Assembly (NCBI RefSeq): GCF_900107965.1
Contig: NZ_FNVU01000030.1
Coordinates: forward strand, 1-64,000
DNA length: 64,000 bases
From: Actinacidiphila yanglinensis
Lineage (GTDB): Bacteria; Actinomycetota; Actinomycetes; Streptomycetales; Streptomycetaceae
Reading direction: 5' to 3'
Part shown: piece after piece, positions 36,385 to 45,922 of the stretch
How positions within the stretch are numbered: the stretch's first letter is position 1
How the letters are laid out: the number at the start of each line of letters is the position of its first letter
Program-made: the position numbers and the translations under genes
The notes under the pieces: generated by a model
Database searches by the model: none
What the model saw: only the letters and a program-made list of their open reading frames with translations
Told to the model about the DNA's origin: nothing

Positions 36385-36924
36385 ATGAGCGACGTACGCA
36401 CCGCCCTCCTGCGGCACATCAAGGACAAGGCCGTTGTGCACGGCAAAGTGACCCTCTCCTCGGGCCTCGAAGCCGACTTCTACATCGACCTGCGCCGGAT
36501 TACGCTGGACGGCGAAGCCGCGCCGCTGGCCGGCCAGGTGATGCTCGACCTGACCGCCGACCTGGAGTTCGACGCGGTGGGCGGCTTGACCCTGGGAGCC
36601 GACCCGGTGGCGACGTCGATGCTGCACGCGGCCGCAGCGCGTGGCCGCCGGCTGGACGCCTTCGTGGTCCGCAAGGCCACCAAGACCCACGGCCTCCAGC
36701 GCCGGATCGAGGGCACCGACGTCAAGGGGCGCCGCGTGCTGGTGGTGGAGGACACCTCCACTACCGGCGGTTCGCCGCTGACCGCGGTCGAGGCGGTGCG
36801 CGAGGCGGGCGGCGAGGTCGTCGCGGTCGCGGTGATCGTCGACCGGGGCGCCGCCGCGAAGGTGGCCGAGATGGGCCTGCCGTACCTGGCGGCCTACTCG
36901 CTCGTGGACCTCGACCTGTCCTGA
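36385..36924 (+). CDS. pyrE: Orotate phosphoribosyltransferase
   Basis: A 179-residue OPRTase that makes orotidine 5'-phosphate from orotate and PRPP in de novo pyrimidine synthesis. The PRPP-binding loop is RVLVVEDTSTTGGSPL near 115-130, with the dimer-swap lysines in FVVRKATKTHG near 91-101. The start ATG follows TAATCTCATCCGT. The gene is single and ends in an inverted repeat whose apex is a parS site. Confidence 0.92.
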   Translation: MSDVRTALLRHIKDKAVVHGKVTLSSGLEADFYIDLRRITLDGEAAPLAGQVMLDLTADLEFDAVGGLTLGADPVATSMLHAAAARGRRLDAFVVRKATKTHGLQRRIEGTDVKGRRVLVVEDTSTTGGSPLTAVEAVREAGGEVVAVAVIVDRGAAAKVAEMGLPYLAAYSLVDLDLS

Positions 36925-36940
36925 GAGACCGGCTCTGACC

Positions 36941-36995
36941 TGCAACGTCGCGGCTCCCGGGATGTTTCACGTGAAACATTACGGGAGCCGTTGCA
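36941..36995. terminator. Inverted repeat after pyrE enclosing parS
   Basis: TGCAAC and GGCTCCCG (36941-36946, 36952-36959) pair with CGGGAGCC and GTTGCA (36982-36995), leaving a short bulge on the left and the parS palindrome at the apex. It probably terminates pyrE transcription. Confidence 0.65.
36963..36978. promoter_or_regulatory. parS: parS site (ParB binding)
   Basis: TGTTTCACGTGAAACA is a perfect 16-bp match to the bacterial parS consensus. ParB nucleates here for chromosome organisation and segregation. In streptomycetes such sites cluster around oriC, so the window is likely origin-proximal. Confidence 0.93.
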
Positions 36996-37153
36996 CATCC
37001 CGCCCCCGCGCGTCGTCCGCCTGCCGGGCCTGCGGCACGAGCTCCGTTCGGGCGGAGGTGGTGTCTCCGATCGAGTCTGGGAAGATAAGGGCGACGATGA
37101 CGTCGCCACGCACGCCAGCAGTACCACCCGCACAGTCATGAGGAGCGGAAACG

Positions 37154-38176
<1,023 letters not shown>

Positions 38177-38337
38177 CGCTCCGGCTGACAGCGCTCCGGC
38201 AGACACGGTCCGCGTGCGGGCGGCCGTGTCGCATCTACGGGCGCGCGGACGTCATCAGGCGTCACCAGGCGTACGGAATCGGGCCTCCGGCAACTGCCGG
38301 GGGCCTTCCGCCTGTCCGCTCGGGCAGACTGGAACCC

Positions 38338-38751
38338 ATGGCCAATCACGAGAACCTGCTCGGGGGTCCCGCCCCCACCCACCTGCCCGACGACCCGGAG
38401 CCGCGCGAACTGCTCGCCTCCGGTGCCGCGCCCGCCGAGGTGGCGGCGAAGTACCCCACCTCCTCGCTCGCCTGGGCGCAGCTCGCCGACGAGGCGTTCG
38501 AGGGCGGCCGCGTGGTGGAGTCGTACGCCTACGCCCGTACTGGCTACCACCGCGGTCTGGACGCCCTGCGCAAGGCCGGGTGGCGTGGCCACGGCCCGGT
38601 GCCGTTCGAGCACGAGCCGAACCGCGGCTTCCTGCGGGCACTGCACGCGCTCGCCCGGGCCGCCCAGGCGATCGGCGAGCAGGACGAGTACGAGCGCTGC
38701 AGCGCCTTCCTGCGGGACAGCTCGCCGACCGCCGCCGACACACTGGGCTGA
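38338..38751 (+). CDS. DUF3151 protein
   Basis: A 137-residue soluble helical protein of the actinobacterial DUF3151 family, with YPTSSLAWAQLADEAFEGGR and RTGYHRGLDALRKAGWRGHG. It resembles tetratricopeptide-like helical pairs. It follows fbaA, as in many actinobacteria, and may be cotranscribed, but no function is established. Confidence 0.85.
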   Translation: MANHENLLGGPAPTHLPDDPEPRELLASGAAPAEVAAKYPTSSLAWAQLADEAFEGGRVVESYAYARTGYHRGLDALRKAGWRGHGPVPFEHEPNRGFLRALHALARAAQAIGEQDEYERCSAFLRDSSPTAADTLG

Positions 38752-39077
38752 CCCCGTTTCGTCGGTGCCGGGCGGCGCCGTTCCGGGCCTTCGGTGCCCG
38801 GGGCGCCGCCCGGATCCGCCCTCTTCTCCCCCAACTGCCCCCGGCGTCCCGCTGGCCCCGCTGACCTGCCCAAATGTCGCGGTTCGGCAACAGTCGGCCG
38901 TCTGTTGGCATATTCACGTATCCCTGTGCGATCGTGTGCATGCCGTCCTCCTCGCAGGGCGGCATCAGCACGTACGGCACCAATTGCGTGCGTACGCATC
39001 ACGCCGACACGCAGTTCGGAAGCGCCACGGGGGGTCCGGGGCCGCGGTTCCGGCTGCCGACGCCTTCAGGGGGAGCC
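38752..39077. other. Intergenic region before the DUF3152 gene
   Basis: 326 bases without a supported gene. An in-frame extension of the next gene runs back to 38874, but its residues look non-coding. A relatively AT-rich patch near 38900-38925 may be the promoter. Confidence 0.45.
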
Positions 39078-39971
39078 TTGGCAGCAAAGGGCCGCCATGG
39101 CCGCCACAAGCACAGCCGTCGGGCGGCCAAGCGCCGCGCTGCGTTCGCCGGTCCGCTCGTCGTGCTCTGCGTCGTCGTCCTCGGCTGCGGCGGGGGCTAC
39201 GCGGCCTGGCACAAGTCCCGCGGTGACGGCTCCGCCGCGGCGATCGACGCGCCGCTGTCGCAGACGGCGACGGCCGGAGGCAGCCCGTCGGCGCACGCCG
39301 ACAGCCGCATAGGCACCGGCACGCCCACGCCGTCCTCGCCCTCCCCCTCGGCCACGCCTACCAGCACCGCCCCGAGCCACTCCCCGTCGCCGAAGCCGTC
39401 GAGCGTGCCGAAGTCCGGCACCGGCGTCTTCACCACCGCACACGCCTCCGGCGAGGCGTCCGGGCACGGCGACATCCGCCGCTACAAGGTCGAGGTCGAA
39501 GGCGGCATACAGCTCTCCGCGGGCGACGCCGCCCGCGAGATAGCCGGCATACTCGCCGACCCGCGCGGCTGGGAGAACGACGGCCGTGACGGCTTTCAGC
39601 TCGTCTCGTCCGGATCGGCCGACTTCGTGATCAAGATCGCCACGCCCGACACCGTCGACAACATCTGCGGCGCGGCCGGCCTGCTCACGCGCGGCGAGGT
39701 CAACTGCGACGTCGGCGCGACCGTCGTGGTCAACCTCAAGCGCTGGATCCTCGGCTCGCCCGAGTTCGACGGCCCGATCCACGACTACCGCGCCCTGATC
39801 ATCAACCACGAGGTCGGCCACCGCATCGGCCACGGCCATGAGGGCTGCCCCGGCACCGGCAAGCTCGCCCCCGTCATGATGCAGCAGATCAAGGGCCTGC
39901 ACGGCTGCAAGGCCAACGCCTGGCCGTACGACAGCAACGGCCACTACATCCAGGGACCGCCGGTCGCCTGA
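39078..39971 (+). CDS. DUF3152 zincin-like exported protein
   Basis: A 297-residue protein from a TTG start at 39078, chosen because AGGGGGA lies just before it and the following residues form a basic cytoplasmic tail. A membrane helix (about 22-42) acts as anchor or signal; a Ser/Thr/Pro linker (45-115) leads to the DUF3152 domain (120-297). This contains HEVGHRIGHGH, an exact HExxHxxGxxH zinc site as in metzincin proteases, and four cysteines that could form disulfides. I infer an extracytoplasmic metalloprotease-like domain. It is monocistronic. Confidence 0.82.
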   Translation: MAAKGRHGRHKHSRRAAKRRAAFAGPLVVLCVVVLGCGGGYAAWHKSRGDGSAAAIDAPLSQTATAGGSPSAHADSRIGTGTPTPSSPSPSATPTSTAPSHSPSPKPSSVPKSGTGVFTTAHASGEASGHGDIRRYKVEVEGGIQLSAGDAAREIAGILADPRGWENDGRDGFQLVSSGSADFVIKIATPDTVDNICGAAGLLTRGEVNCDVGATVVVNLKRWILGSPEFDGPIHDYRALIINHEVGHRIGHGHEGCPGTGKLAPVMMQQIKGLHGCKANAWPYDSNGHYIQGPPVA

Positions 39972-40152
39972 CCGGTCCGCCATCTCGGGCCCGGCCCGGG
40001 ACCGCGCCATCCTCCCGCTCCCTTCGCGCCGCGCCCCGCTCGTGGCCGCGCCACGCCTCCGCCTGCCGCCGTCGGCCCTTGCCGGATCCGCCCGCACCGC
40101 AGATGATCTCGGCACAGGCCCGGTGACCCCGGGACACGACGGAGGTAGAACC

Positions 40153-40989
40153 ATGTCCGATGCACCGACCGACGAGGCGGCGACCCCGAACCTCTCGTTC
40201 GAAGGCAGCACGCCCTACGAGGACTACGTCCAGGCGTCCGTCCTCACCCACCTTCAGCACCCGCTCTCCAACGAGCCGGGGGAGATGGCCTTCCTGGTCA
40301 CCACCCAGGTGATGGAGCTGTGGTTCACCCTCCTGGTGCACGAATGGAGTACCGCGGCGGCGGCACTTCGCCAGGACGACCTGCCGACCGCGACGGCCGC
40401 GCTGCGCCGCAGCCTGCCGGAGCTGGAGTCGCTCAACGCGTCCTGGAAACCGATCGCCCACCTCACCCCCGCCCAGTTCAACGGCTACCGCTCCGCCCTC
40501 GGCGAGGGCTCGGGCTTCCAGTCCGCGATGTACCGGCGGCTGGAGTTCCTGCTCGGGGAGAAGTCCGCGTCGATGATCGTCCCGCACCGCGGCACCCCCA
40601 GCGCGCACGCCGAACTGGAGAAGGCCCTCACCGAGCCGAGCCTGTACGACGAGGTGCTGCGGCTGCTGGCCCGCCGCGGCCACGCCATTCCGGCGGCCGT
40701 CCTGGACCGCGACCCGGCGCTGCGCTACGAACCGCACCCGGATGTCGAGGCCGCCTGGCTGGCCGTCTACGCCGACGAGGACCAGGACTCGGACCTGATC
40801 CGGCTCGGCGAACTGCTCACCGACGTCGCCGAACTGGTGTGGCGCTGGCGCAACGACCACCTCGTGGCGACCCGGCGGGCCATGGGGGCCAAGGCCGGCA
40901 CCGGCGGCTCCGCGGGGGTGGCCTGGCTGGAGAAACGCGCCGCGAAGAACGTCTTCCCCGAGCTGTGGACGGCGCGCAGCCATGTCTGA
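40153..40989 (+). CDS. kynA: Tryptophan 2,3-dioxygenase
   Basis: A 278-residue heme dioxygenase that opens the indole ring of L-tryptophan to N-formylkynurenine. Conserved stretches include YEDYVQASVLTHLQHP, TTQVMELWFTLLVHE, the substrate-site FNGYRSALGEGSGFQS (near 110-125) and the late heme-ligand region WRNDHLVATRRAMG with the axial His near 236. GGAGG precedes the ATG. It overlaps the kynureninase gene by 8 bases, giving a tight catabolic operon. Confidence 0.93.
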   Translation: MSDAPTDEAATPNLSFEGSTPYEDYVQASVLTHLQHPLSNEPGEMAFLVTTQVMELWFTLLVHEWSTAAAALRQDDLPTATAALRRSLPELESLNASWKPIAHLTPAQFNGYRSALGEGSGFQSAMYRRLEFLLGEKSASMIVPHRGTPSAHAELEKALTEPSLYDEVLRLLARRGHAIPAAVLDRDPALRYEPHPDVEAAWLAVYADEDQDSDLIRLGELLTDVAELVWRWRNDHLVATRRAMGAKAGTGGSAGVAWLEKRAAKNVFPELWTARSHV

Positions 40990-42286
40990 CGTGCCCCCCG
41001 TGCTCGCCCTCGACGCCCTCGCCGACCGGGCGGCCGAACTGGACTCCGCCGATCCGCTCGCCCACGTCAGGGACCGCTTCGCCACGGACCACACCGTCTA
41101 TCTCGACGGCAACTCCCTGGGCGCCCTGCCCACCGCGGTACTGCCCCGCCTCACCGATGTGGTCCAGCGCGAGTGGGGTGAACTGCGCATCCGCTCCTGG
41201 GAGGAGAGCGGCTGGTGGACGGCGCCGGAGCGGATCGGCGACCGGATCGCGCCGCTGGTCGGCGCCGCACCCGGCCAGGTCGTGGTCGGCGACTCCACCA
41301 GCGTCAACGTCTTCAAGGCGCTGGTCGCCGCCGTCCGCATGGCGCCCGAGGACCGCGACGAGATCCTCGTCGACGCCGCCACCTTCCCCACCGACGGCTA
41401 CATCGCGGCGTCCGCGGCCCGGCTCACCGGCCGCACCGTCCGTGCCGTCCCCGCCGACGCGATCGCCGAGGCGGCCGGCGACCGCACCGCCGTCGCCCTC
41501 GTCAACCACGTCGACTACCGCACCGGGCGGCTGTACGACCTGCCCGCGGTCACCGCCGCCCTGCACGCCGCCGGCGCGCTGGCCGTGTGGGACCTGTGCC
41601 ACAGCGCCGGGGCCCTGCCGGTCACCCTGGACGCCGCGGGCGTCGACCTCGCGGTCGGCTGCACCTACAAGTACCTCAACGGGGGCCCGGGCGCGCCGGC
41701 CTACCTCTACGTGCGGGCCGAGCACCAGCCGCGCTTCGACTCCCCGCTGCCCGGCTGGAACTCGCACGCCGACCCCTTCGCCATGGCCGATGAGTACGTC
41801 GCCGCGGAGGGCGCGCCGCGCGGACGCGTGGGCACCCCCGAGATCCTGTCCCTGCTCGCCCTGGACGCTGCACTCGACGTCTGGGACGGGGTGGCCATCG
41901 CGGACGTGCGCGCCAAGAGTCTCGGCCTGACCGACTTCTTCCTTGAGTGCGTGGCCGCGGCGGCACCCGCACAACGCCTGCGGCCCGTGACGCCCGTCCC
42001 GCACGCGGAGCGCGGCAGCCAGGTGTCGCTCAGCTGCGCTGACGCCGGCGGCATGATGCGCGAACTGACCGCACGCGGCGTCGTGGGCGACTACCGGCGG
42101 CCCGATGTGCTGCGCTTCGGCTTCACCCCGCTCTACACCCGCTACACGGACGCCTGGCGCGCCGCCCGGGTGCTGGCGGACATCCTCGAAGAACGCCCCC
42201 ACACCCGTCCGGACGCCCACCCGGACACCCCCGCCGGCATACGCGCTGACGCGCCCGCCGGCGGCGAACGCGAAGGGACCCCGTAA
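40982..42286 (+). CDS. kynU: Kynureninase
   Basis: A 434-residue PLP enzyme (fold type I) that cleaves kynurenine to anthranilate and alanine. Landmarks: YLDGNSLGALP near 35, the phosphate-site DSTSVNVFKAL near 102, the cofactor Asp in VWDLCHSAGALP near 205 and the Schiff-base lysine in GCTYKYLNGGPGAP near 230. It begins inside the dioxygenase gene. The last 25 residues are a Pro/Ala/Asp-rich tail. The hydrolase gene follows after three bases. Confidence 0.94.
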   Translation: MSDVPPVLALDALADRAAELDSADPLAHVRDRFATDHTVYLDGNSLGALPTAVLPRLTDVVQREWGELRIRSWEESGWWTAPERIGDRIAPLVGAAPGQVVVGDSTSVNVFKALVAAVRMAPEDRDEILVDAATFPTDGYIAASAARLTGRTVRAVPADAIAEAAGDRTAVALVNHVDYRTGRLYDLPAVTAALHAAGALAVWDLCHSAGALPVTLDAAGVDLAVGCTYKYLNGGPGAPAYLYVRAEHQPRFDSPLPGWNSHADPFAMADEYVAAEGAPRGRVGTPEILSLLALDAALDVWDGVAIADVRAKSLGLTDFFLECVAAAAPAQRLRPVTPVPHAERGSQVSLSCADAGGMMRELTARGVVGDYRRPDVLRFGFTPLYTRYTDAWRAARVLADILEERPHTRPDAHPDTPAGIRADAPAGGEREGTP

Positions 42287-42289
42287 CCG

Positions 42290-43258
42290 ATGACCGCTGT
42301 CGTGCCCCGCCCGCCTTCGCCCCAGCCCGCTGACCGGGCGGCGGCCGAGGAGGCCTCGGCGTTCGGCCACGACCCCGTGCCGCCCGACGTCATGGCGGCC
42401 TACGGCGACCACCCCGACCAGGTGGTCGACTTCTACCGGCCGGCCCGCGGCGAGGGCGCACGCCCGGCACCCCTCGTCGCGCTGCTGCACGGCGGCGCCT
42501 GGCGGGCGGCGTACGACCGCACCTACGTGTCCCCGCTGGCCGCCCACCTGGCGGCGAGCGGCCTCGCGGTGGCCTCGGTCGAGTACCGCCGCGGTGGCGA
42601 GGGCGGCGAAGCAGGTGGCGCGGAGCCGGCGCTGCGGCAGCCGACCGGGGCGGCCGAGCTCACGCCTGCCGGCGAGCCCGCGCTTCCGCCCGCGGGCCGC
42701 TGGCCCGACACCTTCGACGACATCGCGTCGGCGATCGACGCCCTGCCGGCCCTCGCCCGCGAGGCCCTCGGCGAGGAGACGGTCGACCCGCGGCGCATGG
42801 TGCTCACCGGCCACAGTGCGGGCGGGCACCTCGCGCTGTGGGCCGCTGCCCGCCACCTGCTGCCCCTCGACTCTCCCTGGCACCGCCCCACACCTCCCGC
42901 CCTCCGCGGCGTCGTGGCCCTCGCCCCGATCGCCGACTTCACCTCGGCGATCCGGCTGCGGGTCTGCTCCGGCGCGGTGCTCGACCTGCTCGGCGGTCCC
43001 GATCACGCCACCGACCGCCTGCCCCACGCCGATCCGGCCGCGCTGCTGCCCACCGGTATCGCCACCACCATCGTGCACGGCACCTCTGACAACGTCGTCC
43101 CGCCGCAGGTCAGCGCCGCTTTCGCCCGTGCGGCTCAGGCGGCGGGTGAGGGGCCCGTGGTCGCGTGGCTGCCGTCGACCGGCCACTTCCCGCTGATCGA
43201 CCCGGCGAGCCCGGCCTGCGCGGCCGTCCTCGACGAGATCGGCCAGCTCGCCTTCTGA
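42290..43258 (+). CDS. Alpha/beta hydrolase, probable kynurenine formamidase
   Basis: A 322-residue hydrolase. The oxyanion motif HGGAWRAAY (near 64) and nucleophile elbow GHSAGGHLALW with Ser near 168, plus the late GHFPLIDP histidine, form the HGGxW-type catalytic set of arylformamidases. With tryptophan dioxygenase and kynureninase immediately upstream it would supply the missing N-formylkynurenine hydrolysis step, completing tryptophan to anthranilate. The assignment relies on context; similar hydrolases exist with other roles. Confidence 0.82.
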   Translation: MTAVVPRPPSPQPADRAAAEEASAFGHDPVPPDVMAAYGDHPDQVVDFYRPARGEGARPAPLVALLHGGAWRAAYDRTYVSPLAAHLAASGLAVASVEYRRGGEGGEAGGAEPALRQPTGAAELTPAGEPALPPAGRWPDTFDDIASAIDALPALAREALGEETVDPRRMVLTGHSAGGHLALWAAARHLLPLDSPWHRPTPPALRGVVALAPIADFTSAIRLRVCSGAVLDLLGGPDHATDRLPHADPAALLPTGIATTIVHGTSDNVVPPQVSAAFARAAQAAGEGPVVAWLPSTGHFPLIDPASPACAAVLDEIGQLAF

Positions 43259-43310
43259 CCCTTGCGGCTCGCGCACGGCGACGGTGCACGATGGCCGACG
43301 GCGATAAAAA

Positions 43311-43349
43311 GAAGACCCGCGCCGGCCCCTGAGGGCGGCCCGGGTCTTC
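43311..43349. terminator. Bidirectional terminator between kyn operon and crp
   Basis: GAAGACCCG (43311-43319) pairs with CGGGTCTTC (43341-43349). On the minus strand the hairpin is followed by CTTTTTATC, a U-run serving crp; on the plus strand it ends the kyn operon. Confidence 0.85.
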
Positions 43350-43375
43350 CCGTGGTGCGAACGACCCCTGTGGGG

Positions 43376-44050
43376 TTACCTGCTGCGCTTCGCGAGCCGC
43401 TCGACGTCGAGGAGGATGACCGCGCGGGCCTCCAGGCGCAGCCAGCCGCGCCCGGCGAAGTCGGCCAGGGCCTTGTTGACGGTCTCGCGGGAGGCGCCGA
43501 CGAGCTGCGCCAGCTCCTCCTGGGTGAGGTCGTGGACGACGTGGATGCCTTCCTCCGACTGCACCCCGAAGCGGCGGGACAGGTCCAGCAGCGCCTTGGC
43601 GACGCGGCCGGGAACGTCGGAGAAGACCAGGTCGGACATGACGTCGTTGGTGCGGCGCAGGCGCCGCGCGACCGCGCGCAGCAGCGCGGTGGAGACCTCG
43701 GGTCGTACGTTGAGCCAGGGCTGGAGGTCGCCGTGGCCGAGGCCGAGCAGCTTGACCTCGGTGAGAGCGGTGCCGGTGGCGGTGCGCGGGCCGGGGTCGA
43801 AGAGCGACAGCTCGCCGATCAGCTCGCCGGGGCCCACCACGGCCAGCATGTTCTCCCGGCCGTCGGGCGAGGTGCGGTGCAGCTTCACCTTGCCCTCGGT
43901 CACGACGTATAGCCGGTCCCCGGGGTCACCCTCGTGGAACAGCGCGTCGCCACGCGCCAGCGTGACCTCGGTCATGGAGGCGCGCAGTTCAGCGGCCTGC
44001 TCGTCGTCGAGCGCCGCGAAAAGCGGGGCACGGCGCAGAACGTCGTCCAC
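43376..44050 (-). CDS. crp: Crp/Fnr-family global regulator
   Basis: A 224-residue regulator from a GTG start. The cyclic-nucleotide domain (10-130) holds the phosphate-binding cassette GELIGELSLFDPGPRTATGTA near 75-95, and the C-terminal helix-turn-helix reads LTQEELAQLVGASRETVNKA near 175. This is the streptomycete cAMP receptor protein that controls germination, development and antibiotic genes, and the counterpart of M. tuberculosis Rv3676. It is divergent from nth, as in mycobacteria. Two GTG-N8-CAC dyads lie in the shared upstream region. Confidence 0.95.
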   Translation of the reverse strand: MDDVLRRAPLFAALDDEQAAELRASMTEVTLARGDALFHEGDPGDRLYVVTEGKVKLHRTSPDGRENMLAVVGPGELIGELSLFDPGPRTATGTALTEVKLLGLGHGDLQPWLNVRPEVSTALLRAVARRLRRTNDVMSDLVFSDVPGRVAKALLDLSRRFGVQSEEGIHVVHDLTQEELAQLVGASRETVNKALADFAGRGWLRLEARAVILLDVERLAKRSR

Positions 44051-44344
44051 GAGCTCTCTCCTTGTCGACAGTCGACCTCGCCGGGGTGTCCGCCGGGCTG
44101 CCCCCCATGATGCATGACACGGGAAACAGTGCGATCAATCACAAGTTTGTCTTATGTGTGCGCGCCGCCGTGCCGCGGGGGTCCGATTGGCGGTCGGATT
44201 TGCGTGATTCGGGGCGGCCCTGCGACCAAATGGGTGGCCGCCACGGGGGGTTCCGCTGTAAGCGAACACGGTACCGGAGCCGGCCCGGGAGAGCGCCGGT
44301 GTGATCGGCCGCACCTTGTCGGACCTTCGGCGTAGCCTTCCCTC
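44051..44344. promoter_or_regulatory. crp/nth divergent region with CRP-like dyads
   Basis: GTGCGATCAATCAC (44129-44142) and GTGATCGGCCGCAC (44301-44314) each fit GTG-N8-CAC, the outline of Streptomyces Crp sites (GTG-N6-GNCAC) with one mismatch. The first lies 79 bases upstream of crp, the second 30 bases before nth. Binding is inferred. Confidence 0.5.
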
Positions 44345-45142
44345 ATGGCAGAGAGCAAGGTCCGCAAGGCCCCCAAAGCGGAGTCCCAGGTCGCGAAGGT
44401 CCGCAGGGCGCGCCGGATCAACCGCGAACTCGCCGAGGTCTACCCCTACGCGCACACCGAGCTGGACTTCGAGAACCCCTTCCAGCTCCTGATCGCCACC
44501 GTGCTGTCCGCGCAGACCACCGACCTGCGGGTGAACCAGACGACGCCCGCCCTGTTCGCGAAGTACCCCACCCCCGAGGCCATGGCGGCGGCCGATCCGG
44601 CGGAGATGGAGGAGATCCTCCGCCCGACCGGTTTCTTCCGTGCCAAGACCCGCTCCGCGCTCGGCCTGTCCGCCGCCCTGCGGGACGACTTCGGCGGCGT
44701 GGTGCCCGGCCGCCTGGAGGACCTGGTGAAGCTGCCCGGGGTGGGCCGCAAGACTGCCAACGTGGTGCTGGGCAATGCGTTCGGGGTGCCCGGCATCACC
44801 GTCGACACCCACTTCGGCCGGCTCTCGCGCCGCTTCGGCTGGACCACCTCGCAGGACCCGGAGGAGGTCGAGCGGGATGTGGCCGCGCTCTTCCCCAAGT
44901 CGGACTGGACGATGCTGTCGCACCGCGTCGTCTTCCACGGCCGCCGGATGTGCCACGCCCGCAAGCCCGCCTGCGGTGTCTGCCCGATCGCCGCGCTCTG
45001 CCCGTCGTACGGCGAGGGCGAGATGGACCCGGAGAAGGCGAAGAAGCTGCTGAAGTACGAGAAGGGCGGCTACCCCGGACAGCGGCTGAAGCCCCCGCCG
45101 GACTACCCCGGGCAGCCCGCGCCCCCGCTGGGCGCCTCATGA
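44345..45142 (+). CDS. nth: Endonuclease III
   Basis: A 265-residue DNA glycosylase/AP lyase that removes oxidised pyrimidines. The helix-hairpin-helix LPGVGRKTANVVLGNAFG carries the catalytic lysine, followed by the catalytic aspartate in ITVDTHFGRLSRRFG. The [4Fe-4S] loop CHARKPACGVCPIAALC has the exact C-x6-C-x2-C-x5-C spacing. A basic N-terminal tail precedes the fold. The next gene starts inside its stop codon. Confidence 0.96.
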   Translation: MAESKVRKAPKAESQVAKVRRARRINRELAEVYPYAHTELDFENPFQLLIATVLSAQTTDLRVNQTTPALFAKYPTPEAMAAADPAEMEEILRPTGFFRAKTRSALGLSAALRDDFGGVVPGRLEDLVKLPGVGRKTANVVLGNAFGVPGITVDTHFGRLSRRFGWTTSQDPEEVERDVAALFPKSDWTMLSHRVVFHGRRMCHARKPACGVCPIAALCPSYGEGEMDPEKAKKLLKYEKGGYPGQRLKPPPDYPGQPAPPLGAS

Positions 45143-45822
45143 CACAGGCCCGGGGGGCGGGCGCATCGGGCGTGGAGGTCAGCGCCAGGGGCGTGCCGCA
45201 GTGGCTGGCGCCGGTGGTCGAGGCAGTCGGCACCGTACGGCCCGAGCAGCTCAGCCGCTTCCTGCCGCCTGACGCCGGGGGACGGCAGTCGGCGGTCCTC
45301 GTGCTGTTCGGCGAGGGCGAGTTCGGGCCGGATCTGCTGCTCATCGAGCGCTCGGCCGCGCTGCGCTCGCACGCCGGGCAGCCGTCCTTCCCCGGCGGCG
45401 CCCTCGATCCCGAGGACGGCGACCCGGAGGGCGAGGGGCCGTTGCGGGCGGCGCTGCGGGAGGCCGAGGAGGAGACCGGCCTCGACCCGGCGGGCGTGCA
45501 GCTGTTCGGCGTCCTGCCGCGGCTCTACATCCCGGTGAGCAGCTTCGTGGTCACCCCGGTGGTGGGCTGGTGGCGTGAGCCGAGCCCGGTCCGCGTGGTG
45601 GATCCCGCCGAGACCGCCCGGGTCTTCCGCGTGCCGGTGACGGATCTCACGGACCCGGCCAACCGTGCGACGCTCGTGCACCCCAGCGGTTTCCGCGGCC
45701 CCGCCTTCCTCGTCCACGACGCCCTGGTGTGGGGCTTCACCGCGGGCCTGATCGACAAGTTGCTGCACTACGCGGGCTGGGAGCGGCCCTGGGACCGCGA
45801 ACGCACCGTGCCGCTCGGCTAG
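45139..45822 (+). CDS. Nudix hydrolase, CoA pyrophosphatase type
   Basis: A 227-residue Nudix enzyme. The CoA-specific signature LLIERSAALRSHAGQPSFPGG lies near 66-86 just before the Nudix box, which ends REAEEETGL and has an insert of acidic residues (DPEDGDPEGEG) between the glycine and the helix. It hydrolyses CoA or acyl-CoA, or related nucleotides. The ATG overlaps the nth stop (ATGA), so translation is coupled. The order nth-Nudix-marP is shared with M. tuberculosis. Confidence 0.9.
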   Translation: MTQARGAGASGVEVSARGVPQWLAPVVEAVGTVRPEQLSRFLPPDAGGRQSAVLVLFGEGEFGPDLLLIERSAALRSHAGQPSFPGGALDPEDGDPEGEGPLRAALREAEEETGLDPAGVQLFGVLPRLYIPVSSFVVTPVVGWWREPSPVRVVDPAETARVFRVPVTDLTDPANRATLVHPSGFRGPAFLVHDALVWGFTAGLIDKLLHYAGWERPWDRERTVPLG

Positions 45823-45922
45823 TCGCCGGCCCCGCCCGCGGCGGGTCCGCCCGGATGTGCCGATCGATCCGGCAGGGGCGTACGCCCCCGCACGCTCAGG
45901 CCGACGTGAGAACGTGTTCCCC

